In this document: piece by piece, positions 50,984 to 58,854 of the stretch
Layout: every line of letters starts with the position of its first letter
Numbering within the stretch: position 1 is the first letter of the stretch
NCBI RefSeq assembly: GCF_021109255.1
Contig: NZ_JAJODG010000002.1
Source of the DNA: Merdimmobilis hominis
GTDB taxonomy: Bacteria > Bacillota > Clostridia > Oscillospirales > Ruminococcaceae
Length of the DNA stretch: 64,000 nucleotides
Strand: one strand, 5' to 3'
Notes under the pieces: generated by a model
Told to the model about the DNA's origin: nothing
The model's input: only the letters and a program-made list of their open reading frames with translations
Database searches by the model: none
Position numbers and translations under genes: made by a program

Positions 50984-51651
50984 TTCAGGGGCTGCTCTTC
51001 GATCTGGACGGCACCTTGGTGGATTCCAACTGGGTGTGGAAGAACATCGGCCGGGATTTTCTCATCGCCCAGGGCAAGACCCCGGAAGAGGGGCTGGTGG
51101 GGAAGTTTGAGGAGATGAGCTTCACCCAGTCCGCCGAATATATGATCCGGGAATACGGTCTCTCCATGACGGTGGGGGAGGTCATCGCCGCCGTGACCCA
51201 GATGGCAGAGGACACCTACCTCACTCGGGTGGATCTCAAGCCCGGTGCATCAGAACTGCTGCGGCGGTGCAAGGCGGCGGGATATCCCATGGCTGTGGGC
51301 ACCGCATTGGATGAGGGCCTGGCCCGGCGCTTGCTGGAAAGGCTGGGGATTTTGGACTTCTTCCGAGGGGTGTACACCTGTGAGACATTGGGCTTCCCCA
51401 AAACCGACCCGGCCTTCTACCGCCGGGCAGTGGAGCTGTTGGGCTGCCTCCCCGGGGAGACGGCGGTGTTTGAAGACGCTCCCCACGCCTTGAAAACCGC
51501 AAAAGAGGCCGGCTGCCGCACCGTCGGCGTCGCCGACCCTTGGGGCGCCCCCCGCCGGGCGGAGGCAGAAGAATACAGCGACCGTTTCCTCCAAAGCCTG
51601 GAGGAGCTTCTGGATTTGCAGCATGGGGGAGAACAGCTCCCCCCAGAATAG
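50980..51651 (+). CDS. HAD-family phosphatase in the thiamin operon
   Basis: 223 residues. HAD motifs: FDLDGTLVDS (nucleophile Asp), VGTALD in the motif II position with Thr, GFPKTDPAFYRRA (Lys), and FEDAPHALKTAKEAG. It overlaps thiE by ATGA. Its operon position suggests dephosphorylation of thiamin monophosphate or a pyrimidine phosphate intermediate; the family alone (beta-phosphoglucomutase-like) does not decide this. Confidence 0.8.
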   Translation: MIQGLLFDLDGTLVDSNWVWKNIGRDFLIAQGKTPEEGLVGKFEEMSFTQSAEYMIREYGLSMTVGEVIAAVTQMAEDTYLTRVDLKPGASELLRRCKAAGYPMAVGTALDEGLARRLLERLGILDFFRGVYTCETLGFPKTDPAFYRRAVELLGCLPGETAVFEDAPHALKTAKEAGCRTVGVADPWGAPRRAEAEEYSDRFLQSLEELLDLQHGGEQLPPE

Positions 51652-51669
51652 AAAAGAGGTTGTAGCAGT

Positions 51670-52452
51670 ATGTATAAAGTGCTTTCCATCGCAGGGTCGG
51701 ATTGCAGCGGCGGCGCAGGCATCCAGGCCGACATCAAAACCATCGCCGCCCACGGCATGTACGCCATGACAGCTATCACCGCCCTGACAGCCCAGAACAC
51801 CACCGGGGTGTATGGGGTGCTGGAGGCGGACAAAGACTTTGTGGCCCAGCAGATCGACTGCGTGTTCCAAGATATCCGCCCGGACGCGGTGAAGGTCGGC
51901 ATGGTGGCAAACGCCCAGATCATCGCCGCCATCGCCGACAAGCTGGAGGAATATGAGGCAAAGAACATCGTGGTGGACCCGGTGATGGTCTCCACCAGCG
52001 GGGGGCGCCTCCTCAATGAGGATGCGGTGGAGGCCCTCAAGACCCGCCTTCTGCCCCTGGCGGATGTGATCACCCCCAACATCCCCGAGGCGGAATGCCT
52101 TTCCGGGATACCGATTCAATCCAATGGGGATATGGAGCGGGCGGCGGAACAGATCGCCCTCTTCTGCCGGGGGGCCATCCTCATCAAGGGAGGCCACCAG
52201 GAATACCGGGCCGACGACCTCCTCTATTATGAGGACTGCCCCATTTGGTTCCCCGGCCGCAAAGTGGACAACCCCAACACCCATGGAACCGGCTGCACCC
52301 TCTCCTCGGCCATTGCCTGCAACCTGGCCAAGGGGCTGATTTTGGAGGAGGCGGTGTTCCGGGCGAAGAAGTACCTCACCGGCGCGCTGCTGGCAGGGCT
52401 CAATTTGGGCAAGGGGAGCGGCCCCCTGGACCACGGCTACCGGATGCGGTAA
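51670..52452 (+). CDS. thiD: Hydroxymethylpyrimidine / HMP-phosphate kinase
   Basis: 260 residues. Ribokinase fold: IAGSDCSGGAGIQADIKTIAAHGMYAMTAITALTAQNT, DPVMVSTSG, ITPNIPEAECLSG, and NTHGTGCTLSSAIAC at the catalytic site. It makes HMP-PP for ThiE. Last gene of the operon; AAAGAGGTTG precedes ATG 51670. Confidence 0.93.
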   Translation: MYKVLSIAGSDCSGGAGIQADIKTIAAHGMYAMTAITALTAQNTTGVYGVLEADKDFVAQQIDCVFQDIRPDAVKVGMVANAQIIAAIADKLEEYEAKNIVVDPVMVSTSGGRLLNEDAVEALKTRLLPLADVITPNIPEAECLSGIPIQSNGDMERAAEQIALFCRGAILIKGGHQEYRADDLLYYEDCPIWFPGRKVDNPNTHGTGCTLSSAIACNLAKGLILEEAVFRAKKYLTGALLAGLNLGKGSGPLDHGYRMR

Positions 52453-52610
52453 GCGAAAATCCCCTAGAACGGCGCCAGTTTTGGGGTGAGGGGGTTGTTT
52501 TCTCCCCCTTTGCACGGAGATAAGGAAGCGGTGCGGCCCATATTTTGGGAAATACGGGGAATTTCACAAAATTTCCTCTGTTTTTTCCCCCTATGGGCCG
52601 CAATTTTTTG

Positions 52611-52639
52611 TTGACATTCTGCAAAAGATGGGGTATAGT
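52611..52639 (+). promoter_or_regulatory. Promoter of the lplA transcript
   Basis: TTGACA (52611-52616), 17-bp spacer, TATAGT (52634-52639), about 35 bp before the first glycine aptamer. Confidence 0.85.
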
Positions 52640-52669
52640 GGACTAAGAAGAAACACCATAATGATTCGG

Positions 52670-52823
52670 ATGAATGATCCGGGAGAGACCCATAAGGGCG
52701 CCGAAGGGGAAATCGCAAGAAACTCTCAGGCAAAAGGACCGGATCATGACGAAACTCTGGAAAGCCGTTAGGCGCCGAAGAAGCAATCCCCCTAGGGGAG
52801 AATCTTTCAGGTTTAGGAACAGA
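52670..52823 (+). ncRNA. Tandem glycine riboswitch, copy 1
   Basis: Aptamer 1 (about 52676-52744): GATCCGGGAGAGACCC...GGCGCCGAAGGGG...CTCTCAGGCAAAAGGACCGGATC. Aptamer 2 (about 52754-52823): CTCTGGAAAGCC...GGCGCCGAAGAAGC...AATCTTTCAGG...AACAGAG. The linker is nine bases, as usual for cooperative glycine switches. Confidence 0.95.
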
Positions 52824-52853
52824 GGCGTACAATTTCTGTGCGCCTCTTTTTTG
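52820..52853 (+). terminator. Terminator of glycine riboswitch copy 1
   Basis: AGAGGCGTACA / TGTGCGCCTCT followed by TTTTTG; its left arm overlaps the closing stem of aptamer 2. Confidence 0.88.
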
Positions 52854-52892
52854 TTGCAATAAAGTGGATGCACAGGCCATACAGATAGAATC

Positions 52893-53046
52893 GGATGAAT
52901 GATCCGGGAGAGACCCACAGGGCGCCGAAGGGGAAATCGCAAGAAACTCTCAGGCAAAAGGACCGGATCATGACGAAACTCTGGAAAGCCGCAAGGCGCC
53001 GAAGAAGCAATCCCGTTTGTGGAGAATCTTTCAGGTCAAGGACAGA
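52893..53046 (+). ncRNA. Tandem glycine riboswitch, copy 2
   Basis: A near-identical second tandem switch. Aptamer 1 at about 52902-52971 and aptamer 2 at about 52980-53046 repeat the copy-1 sequence apart from small loop changes (for example TTAGG to CAAGG and the P3 loop of aptamer 2). Confidence 0.95.
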
Positions 53047-53079
53047 GGCGTGCTGGGAACCTCCCCGCGCGCCTTTTTG
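53044..53079 (+). terminator. Terminator of glycine riboswitch copy 2
   Basis: AGGCGTGC / GCGCGCCT with a CTGGGAACCTCCCC loop region, then TTTTTG. Its stem differs from that of copy 1. Confidence 0.85.
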
Positions 53080-53135
53080 CGTGTGGGGGCCTTTGAAACA
53101 CAGGGGCTGCCAAGCCCCGGACTGGAGGAAGAGCC

Positions 53136-54143
53136 ATGATTACCACCATCAAATACCTGATCGCCGACAGCACCAGCCCTTACCGGAATCTGGCGATGGA
53201 AGAATACCTGATGACCCAGGTGGGCAAAAACACCTGCATCCTGTACTTGTGGCAGGACCGCAACACGGTGGAGATCGGCCGCAACCAGAATGCCCGCAAG
53301 GAGCTGCGCCTCAACGAAATACAGAAAAACGGCGCCCGCATCTCCCGGCGGCTGGCTGGGGGAGGCGCTTGTTTCCACGACCTGGGCAACCTCAACTTCT
53401 CCTTCCTCACCTTGCAGGAGGAGATGGACGACAAACGGTTGAGCGGGGTGATCCTGCGGGCGGTCCGCGGCCTTGGCATCGACGCCGGCCGGTCGGAGAG
53501 CGGCATCCTCATGGCCGACGGCCGCAAATTCTGCAACAGCGTCACCTATACAAAAGACGGACACTCCTGTTACCGGGGCAGTATTATGGTCAATTCCAAC
53601 CTGACCCGGGTGTGCAAATACATCAATCCCGCCTCCTCCCGGGTCAAATCCAAAGGGGCGGATTCCATCCGCTCCAAGGTGGTCAACCTCCAGGAGTGCC
53701 TTTCCTCCTTGACGGTGGAGGCCCTGCGGGAACAGATCATCGACTCCATGGGCCATGAATTTGGCCAGATCGCCCGCCGTTTGAACGCAGCGGAGATCGA
53801 CGAGGACCGCATCCGCGCCTTGGAGGAGAAAAACGCCTCCCAGGAATGGACTATGGGCGGGTTCATCCCCTACACTTACGAACTGGCCGAGCGGCTGCCC
53901 TGGGGCAGCCTGCAAATCCAGCTGGAGATGGAACAGGGCTGGATTAAAGAAGCTGCTGTCTATTCCGACTCCACCGAGGTGGACGTGATCCAGAAGATCC
54001 CCCAGGTGCTGGTGGGCAGCTGCTTTACCTCCCCGTCGATGATCCGGGCCATGGAACGGCTCAAATCCGCCTGCTCGGGCAGCGAAAGGGAACTCTCCAT
54101 GGTCAGTGACATCCAGAGCCTGATCGCCCAGCAGGATATTTAA
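53136..54143 (+). CDS. lplA: Lipoate-protein ligase
   Basis: 335 residues. The N-terminal ligase domain has RRLAGGGACFHDLGNLNFSF (about residues 68-87; family motif RRxxGGGxVxHD) and GRKFCNSV with the lipoyl-AMP-binding Lys; a C-terminal LplA_C-like domain starts near 245. It activates lipoate and attaches it to H protein or E2 subunits. The promoter-proximal double glycine riboswitch ties it to the glycine cleavage system, whose H protein needs lipoate; no gcv gene is in the window. AGGAAGAGCC precedes ATG 53136. Confidence 0.9.
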   Translation: MITTIKYLIADSTSPYRNLAMEEYLMTQVGKNTCILYLWQDRNTVEIGRNQNARKELRLNEIQKNGARISRRLAGGGACFHDLGNLNFSFLTLQEEMDDKRLSGVILRAVRGLGIDAGRSESGILMADGRKFCNSVTYTKDGHSCYRGSIMVNSNLTRVCKYINPASSRVKSKGADSIRSKVVNLQECLSSLTVEALREQIIDSMGHEFGQIARRLNAAEIDEDRIRALEEKNASQEWTMGGFIPYTYELAERLPWGSLQIQLEMEQGWIKEAAVYSDSTEVDVIQKIPQVLVGSCFTSPSMIRAMERLKSACSGSERELSMVSDIQSLIAQQDI

Positions 54144-54187
54144 CTTCACTTTCTTTTTGTTTCTCCTGAAATTTTGGATTTTTGTTT

Positions 54188-54231
54188 GACGAGGCAAAGG
54201 CCGGCGGGAAACCGCCGGCCTTTGCCTCGTC
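54188..54231. terminator. Bidirectional terminator between lplA and ade
   Basis: GACGAGGCAAAGGCCGGCGG / CCGCCGGCCTTTGCCTCGTC, a perfect 20-bp stem between convergent genes. Confidence 0.95.
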
Positions 54232-54270
54232 TTTTGGTTTTTCTATTTTTGAAGGGGGACGGGGATGGGT

Positions 54271-55980
54271 TTACGGCAAAAGGAAGGACTGGGTGGCGAA
54301 GTCAAAGACCCCCAGGTCGGTGATGCGGATTTCCGGGATGCAGGTCAGCGACACAAAGGAGAGGGTGATGAAGGGCTCCACCTCCGGCCTCACCCCCATG
54401 GCGCGGACCTTTGCGATCAGCTCCCCCAGTTTGCCCTGGATATCGGCAGTGCGGTCGTCGGTGAACAGACCGGCGATGGGCAAGGGCAGGGTGCCGGCCA
54501 CCCGGCCGTTTTCCACCACGGTGTACCCGCCGTGGCAGCGGGCCAGTTCCTCCATGGCCAGGAGCATGTCCCGGTCGTTGTCCCCCACTACAATCATGTT
54601 GTGGGCGTCGTGGGCGATGGTGGAGGCGATGGCCCCGTTTTTGACGCCAAAGCCTTTGACAACCCCCACCCCGATATTGCCGGTGGCGTGGTGGCGCTCG
54701 GCCACTGCGATTTTATAAAACTCCCCTTGGGGCTGGAAACAGCCGCCCGCAGTGGGCACGGCAGAGATTTCTTTCTTGGTGACGATGCTCCCCGGCAGAA
54801 GGGTGATCACCGGGATCTCCCCCTGGACGGGGAGGGCTAAGCTTTCTGGAGTGAGGCGCCCCAGGTGGACGGTGTCCAAGCAGGCAGGGTCGATGGGCCG
54901 GGGGTTGGGCGGCAGGGTGGGGGAGCTGCCCTTTCGGGAGACCAGAACCCCATCTTTATACACGCTGTGGACGGCCATCTCTTCCAGACTGTCCAGCACC
55001 ACCAGATCGGCCCGGAATCCAGGGGCAATGGCCCCCAAATCTGAAAGGCCATAGAGGTGGGCAGGGTAGAGGGTGGCCATCTTTACTGCCTCCCCAGGCG
55101 GGACCCCCAGCTGAATGGCCCGCAGCACATTCCAGCGGATATGGCCCTCCCGGGCGATGTCGTCCAGGTGCTTGTCGTCGGTACAGAAGACAAACCGGTC
55201 CAGGGGCAGGCCCATTTTTACAGCACCGGTGAGGATGGCATCCAGGTTCCGGGCGGCAGAGCCTTCCCGCACCTGGATGGTCATGCCGCAGCGAAGTTTT
55301 TCCAGCGCCTCCTGGAAGGTAGTGCATTCGTGATCGCTAGAAACCCCCAAGAGGCGGTAAGCGGCCAGTTCCTTGCCGGTGAGGCCAGGGGCGTGGCCGT
55401 CGATGGGCTTTCCAGCGAAGAGGCGGAGCTTCTCCAGCTTGTCCGGATCTCCGGCGAGGACTGCGGGGCAGTCCATTACCTCTCCCAGGCCCAGCACCCG
55501 GGGATGGTGGAGGAACTGGGCCATCTCCTGGGCAGAAAGGGGCGCGCCGTTGTGTTCAAACCGGGTGGCGGGCACGCAGGAGGGCAGCATGAGGTAGACG
55601 TTGAGTGGGAGGCCCTTCGTCTCCTCCAAGAGATAGGAGATCCCCTTGGCCCCCAGCACATTGGCGATTTCATGGGGGTCGGCAATGAGGGTGGTGGTGC
55701 CCCAGGGAAGGATTTTTTCGGCGAACAGCCGAGGGGATACCATGGTGGATTCCAGGTGCATGTGGGCGTCGATCAAGCCGGGGATCACTACCCGTTCACC
55801 CAGATCCACCTCCCGCTCCCCGCGGTAAGACCCCACCCCGACGATGACCCCATTCTGCACGGCGATGTCACCGGGGAGGAGTTCCCCGGTGAACACATTG
55901 AAAACCAAACCATTTCGAAACACCAGCTGTGGGGTTTTCTCTCCCAGGGAATGGAGCCGAAGCGCCTGCCGGTCGTCCAT
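54271..55980 (-). CDS. ade: Adenine deaminase
   Basis: 569 residues. Amidohydrolase motifs PGLIDAHMHLEST (HxH, ~residues 68-80), ADPHEIANV, and DGHAPGL; the C-terminal part has IAHDAHNMIVVGDND typical of Ade. It converts adenine to hypoxanthine. ATG 55980 follows AAAAAGGAGGGC. No purine riboswitch is seen upstream. Confidence 0.93.
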   Translation of the reverse strand: MDDRQALRLHSLGEKTPQLVFRNGLVFNVFTGELLPGDIAVQNGVIVGVGSYRGEREVDLGERVVIPGLIDAHMHLESTMVSPRLFAEKILPWGTTTLIADPHEIANVLGAKGISYLLEETKGLPLNVYLMLPSCVPATRFEHNGAPLSAQEMAQFLHHPRVLGLGEVMDCPAVLAGDPDKLEKLRLFAGKPIDGHAPGLTGKELAAYRLLGVSSDHECTTFQEALEKLRCGMTIQVREGSAARNLDAILTGAVKMGLPLDRFVFCTDDKHLDDIAREGHIRWNVLRAIQLGVPPGEAVKMATLYPAHLYGLSDLGAIAPGFRADLVVLDSLEEMAVHSVYKDGVLVSRKGSSPTLPPNPRPIDPACLDTVHLGRLTPESLALPVQGEIPVITLLPGSIVTKKEISAVPTAGGCFQPQGEFYKIAVAERHHATGNIGVGVVKGFGVKNGAIASTIAHDAHNMIVVGDNDRDMLLAMEELARCHGGYTVVENGRVAGTLPLPIAGLFTDDRTADIQGKLGELIAKVRAMGVRPEVEPFITLSFVSLTCIPEIRITDLGVFDFATQSFLLP

Positions 55981-56080
55981 AAAATGCCCTCCTTTTTGGG
56001 ATGGCGCGGCGGGGAAAGAGGCCCCGGACCCGCGCGTTCCATCAAACGTATGTGAAGATAAGTATACCACATTCCGGGGA

Positions 56081-56363
56081 AAAATCTAGGTCAGTCCACA
56101 GGGCTTAAGTGGGGGAAAGTGAGGACAACATAGACGGCTTTTAAGTATTAGGAACAGTTCTCTGTAAAATGCAGGTAATTCTATGTGTGCTTTGTGGAGG
56201 CTCTTCCAACTATTTTGTAAATTACACACAAAAAAATTTACAAAATTGTATTAAATAGTAAATGTCAATTGTTTTTTCAGAAAATGATGCTATAATGGCA
56301 CAAGTATGGAAAAACAATGTTTTGCCTAGAATTGACGGCAAAACCGCTTTGGAGGGAAAAATC
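56081..56363 (+). promoter_or_regulatory. Promoter region of the GT2 gene
   Basis: TTGTTT (56269-56274), 16-bp spacer, TATAAT (56291-56296), then a ~60-nt leader to the TTG start. The rest of the interval is AT-rich and shows no gene. Confidence 0.7.
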
Positions 56364-57626
56364 TTGTTATCCTTTATTCAAACGTTTAACCTCGCCATCT
56401 TTTTGTTATTTACCTTTTCTTATGCATACCAGATCTTTTACGCCCTGGTGGCCCTGGTCCGCAAAACCCCGGACCTGACCCCCAAGGACCTGCACAAGTT
56501 CGCGGTAGTTATTGCGGCCCGCAATGAAAGCGCGGTCATCGGCCAGCTGATCAACAGCATCAAGAAACAGAAATACCCCGCCGAGCTGGTGGACATTTAT
56601 GTGGTGGCCGACAATTGCACCGACAACACCGCTGAGGTGGCCCGCCAGGCAGGCGCCCAGGTGTATGTCCGCAACAACCGCCAGATGGTGGGCAAGGGTT
56701 ACGCCCTGGACTTTATCTTTAAAATTTTGCAGCGCACCAACGACAAAACCCAGTACGAGGGCTATTTTGTCTTTGATGCGGACAACCTGCTGGATGAAAA
56801 CTACATCGCCGAAATGAACAAGGTGTTTGACGCCGGCTACCGGGTGGTTACCAGCTACCGCAATTCCAAAAACTACGACACCAACTGGCTCTCCGCCGGA
56901 TACTCTTTGTGGTTCCTGCGGGAGGCTAAGTACCTCAACAACCCCCGCATGATTCTGGGCACCAGTTGCGCCATCTCCGGCACCGGCTTTTTGGTCCACA
57001 ACGACATCATCAAAAAGAACAACGGCTGGAAGCACCACCTGCTCACCGAAGACATTGAATTCTCGATAGACAGCGCCATCGCCGGCGAATGCATCGGCTA
57101 CGCGGGCAAGGCCAAGCTTTACGACGAGCAGCCCACCACGTGGGAACAGTCCTGGAACCAGCGGCTGCGCTGGGCTAAGGGTTTTTACCAGGTGTTCTAC
57201 AATTACGGCGGCAAACTGGTCACCACCATGTTCCCCGACCGCAACTTCTCCTGCTTTGATATGCTCATGACCATTTCGCCGGCCATGATCGCATCGCTGC
57301 TCACCGTTTTCATCAACGCATTTTTCCTGCTGTGCGGCCTACTGAACATCACGACCATCCCCGGGATCATTCCTGCGACCACCAGCGCGCTGATGGCCTC
57401 TTTGTGCAACTTCTACCTGGTGCTGTATGCCTTCGGCCTTCTGACCACTATCACCGAGTGGAAAGAGATCAATACCACCCCTTGGAAGAAGATCTGGTAC
57501 ACCTTTACTTTCCCCGTCTTTATCTTCACCTATGTGCCCATCTCCATTGTGGCCCTGTTCCGCAAGGTGGAGTGGAGCCCCATCACCCACAACGTCTGCA
57601 AATCCATTGAGGAAGTGCAGCAGTAA
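56364..57626 (+). CDS. GT2 membrane glycosyltransferase
   Basis: 420 residues. N-terminal membrane helix, then a GT-A domain: VVIAARNESAVIGQLINSI, VVADNCTDNT, FVFDADNLLDENY (DxD), LTEDIEFSI (ED) and QRLRWAKGF (QxxRW of processive enzymes), followed by three to four C-terminal membrane helices. It resembles PgaC/BcsA-like synthases, so it probably extends a surface polysaccharide or glycolipid. TTG 56364 after GGAGGG is preferred: earlier in-frame starts lie in the promoter. Confidence 0.88.
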   Translation: MLSFIQTFNLAIFLLFTFSYAYQIFYALVALVRKTPDLTPKDLHKFAVVIAARNESAVIGQLINSIKKQKYPAELVDIYVVADNCTDNTAEVARQAGAQVYVRNNRQMVGKGYALDFIFKILQRTNDKTQYEGYFVFDADNLLDENYIAEMNKVFDAGYRVVTSYRNSKNYDTNWLSAGYSLWFLREAKYLNNPRMILGTSCAISGTGFLVHNDIIKKNNGWKHHLLTEDIEFSIDSAIAGECIGYAGKAKLYDEQPTTWEQSWNQRLRWAKGFYQVFYNYGGKLVTTMFPDRNFSCFDMLMTISPAMIASLLTVFINAFFLLCGLLNITTIPGIIPATTSALMASLCNFYLVLYAFGLLTTITEWKEINTTPWKKIWYTFTFPVFIFTYVPISIVALFRKVEWSPITHNVCKSIEEVQQ

Positions 57627-57641
57627 TCGGATTCTGTTATA

Positions 57642-57682
57642 CAAGGCATAGAGGCAGACCTGCTTCTATGCCTTGTTTTTTT
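57642..57682 (+). terminator. Terminator of the GT2 gene
   Basis: ACAAGGCATAGA / TCTATGCCTTGT followed by TTTTTTT. Confidence 0.92.
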
Positions 57683-57863
57683 GCCGCACAAGAGTTATGG
57701 CGGGTCCGGTTTTTTGCGACTTCTGTGGAAGGAAAGGAGACGTCCTTTCAAGTTCGGGCTGTGGCGGTGCAGTTAAACTTGCCCCAGGGAAGAAGGTCAA
57801 AAAAATCCCCCTCAGGGGGGAAGCCGGGAATACCCGGCCCCTTCCACAAGGGGGCAAAAGCGA

Positions 57864-58199
57864 TTAGGGGCGGCTACGCTCCGCCAAAAAAACCTTGAGA
57901 ATTCCGATGACATACCGCTTTTCTTGGGGTGTGCACTGGGCTAACAGCTGCTGGATGTCGTCGTTCATATACTGTTTCCCATCGGTGACGGTGCCCATCA
58001 GCACAGTGTCTGGGGTGACCTCCATGGCCTCACACAGGCGCACCAGGGTCTCCAGGCTGGGGATGGAGCGACCGTTTTCAATGTTGGACAGGTAATTATT
58101 GGAAATTTCCGCTTTTTCTGAGAGTTTGTCTTGGGTCAGGCGCCGCTCTTTGCGCAGGCGGGCAATCCGCCGACCTAAAAGATTGTAATCGATTTTCAT
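57864..58199 (-). CDS. XRE-family transcriptional regulator
   Basis: 111 residues. Helix-turn-helix LGRRIARLRKERRLTQDKLSEKAEISNNYLSNIENGRSIPSLETLVRLCEAM (residues 8-60), then a short C-terminal helix pair (DDIQQLLAQCTPQEKRYVIGILKVFL). ATG 58199 follows AGGGGGGATCGT. It is divergent from a lipoprotein gene and shares a two-part operator with it. Confidence 0.88.
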   Translation of the reverse strand: MKIDYNLLGRRIARLRKERRLTQDKLSEKAEISNNYLSNIENGRSIPSLETLVRLCEAMEVTPDTVLMGTVTDGKQYMNDDIQQLLAQCTPQEKRYVIGILKVFLAERSRP

Positions 58200-58240
58200 A
58201 CGATCCCCCCTCTAGATAAAGGGTAATGAATCTTGGACAA

Positions 58241-58311
58241 AATATACACCATTTAATAGTGTAATCCAACTTGAAGTATTTGTTTTTATCGGTTATAATA
58301 GGATTACACTA
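58241..58311. promoter_or_regulatory. Divergent promoters bracketed by an 11-bp inverted repeat
   Basis: Minus strand (XRE gene): TTGGAT (58264-58269), 17 bp, TATATT (58241-58246). Plus strand (lipoprotein): TTGAAG (58271-58276), 17 bp, TATAAT (58294-58299). TAGTGTAATCC (58257-58267) overlaps the minus -35, and its perfect inverse GGATTACACTA (58301-58311) lies at the plus start site. Confidence 0.8.
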
Positions 58312-58336
58312 CAACGATTAGAACAGGGGGATACAT

Positions 58337-58696
58337 GTGAAAGGATGGCTGGCACTCGTCTTGTGTCTCTGCCTCGGCTTATCGGGTTGCGGCGGCTGGG
58401 CGGCAAACCAGCAGATTGACCGCCTTCAATCCCAGGTGGAGGAATTGCAGCGGGAGCTGGAAACCATCCAAGGGGCTTCCGCCCCGGGGATAGAGCAGCC
58501 GGTCCCCTGGTGGGAGGAGTGGCTGCCTTGGAAGGTGGCCTGGAGGATGCTTGCGCAGGAGAGCAAAAGGGATACCAAGTCCGAAGGCCAGTATTGGTGC
58601 ATGGGCAAGGGGGATAGCTGTCAAAATCCCACCTCCGGCCCCTTGGATTTGTACTGCGACAGCTGCGACCCCGATGGGGACAACCGGGAGGGCTAA
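58337..58696 (+). CDS. Small lipoprotein with coiled coil and Cys-rich tail
   Basis: 119 residues from GTG 58337 after GGGGGATAC. The lipobox LGLSGCGGW gives Cys 18, followed by a short coiled coil (ANQQIDRLQSQVEELQRELETIQ), a Trp-rich segment (VPWWEEWLPWKVAW) and a Cys-rich tail (YWCMGKGDSCQNP...LYCDSCDPDGDN). It probably sits on the outer face of the membrane, controlled by the divergent XRE regulator. Not recognised. Confidence 0.75.
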   Translation: MKGWLALVLCLCLGLSGCGGWAANQQIDRLQSQVEELQRELETIQGASAPGIEQPVPWWEEWLPWKVAWRMLAQESKRDTKSEGQYWCMGKGDSCQNPTSGPLDLYCDSCDPDGDNREG

Positions 58697-58792
58697 AAGC
58701 CCGGCCCCTCGGCCTGTTTGCCCACAGGGCGATATTTCTTCATGTCTCATACGGCGGCAAAAGGGCCAGGATTTTGTCCACAGCATATGCAA

Positions 58793-58825
58793 AAACTCCC
58801 CCAAGCGCAATGCCTGGGGGAGTTT
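58793..58825 (-). terminator. Terminator of the threonine ammonia-lyase gene
   Basis: AAACTCCCCCA / TGGGGGAGTTT followed by TTGC on the minus strand. Confidence 0.85.
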
Positions 58826-58854
58826 CTTATGTATCGGTTGCAAGCTTGGAGGAA

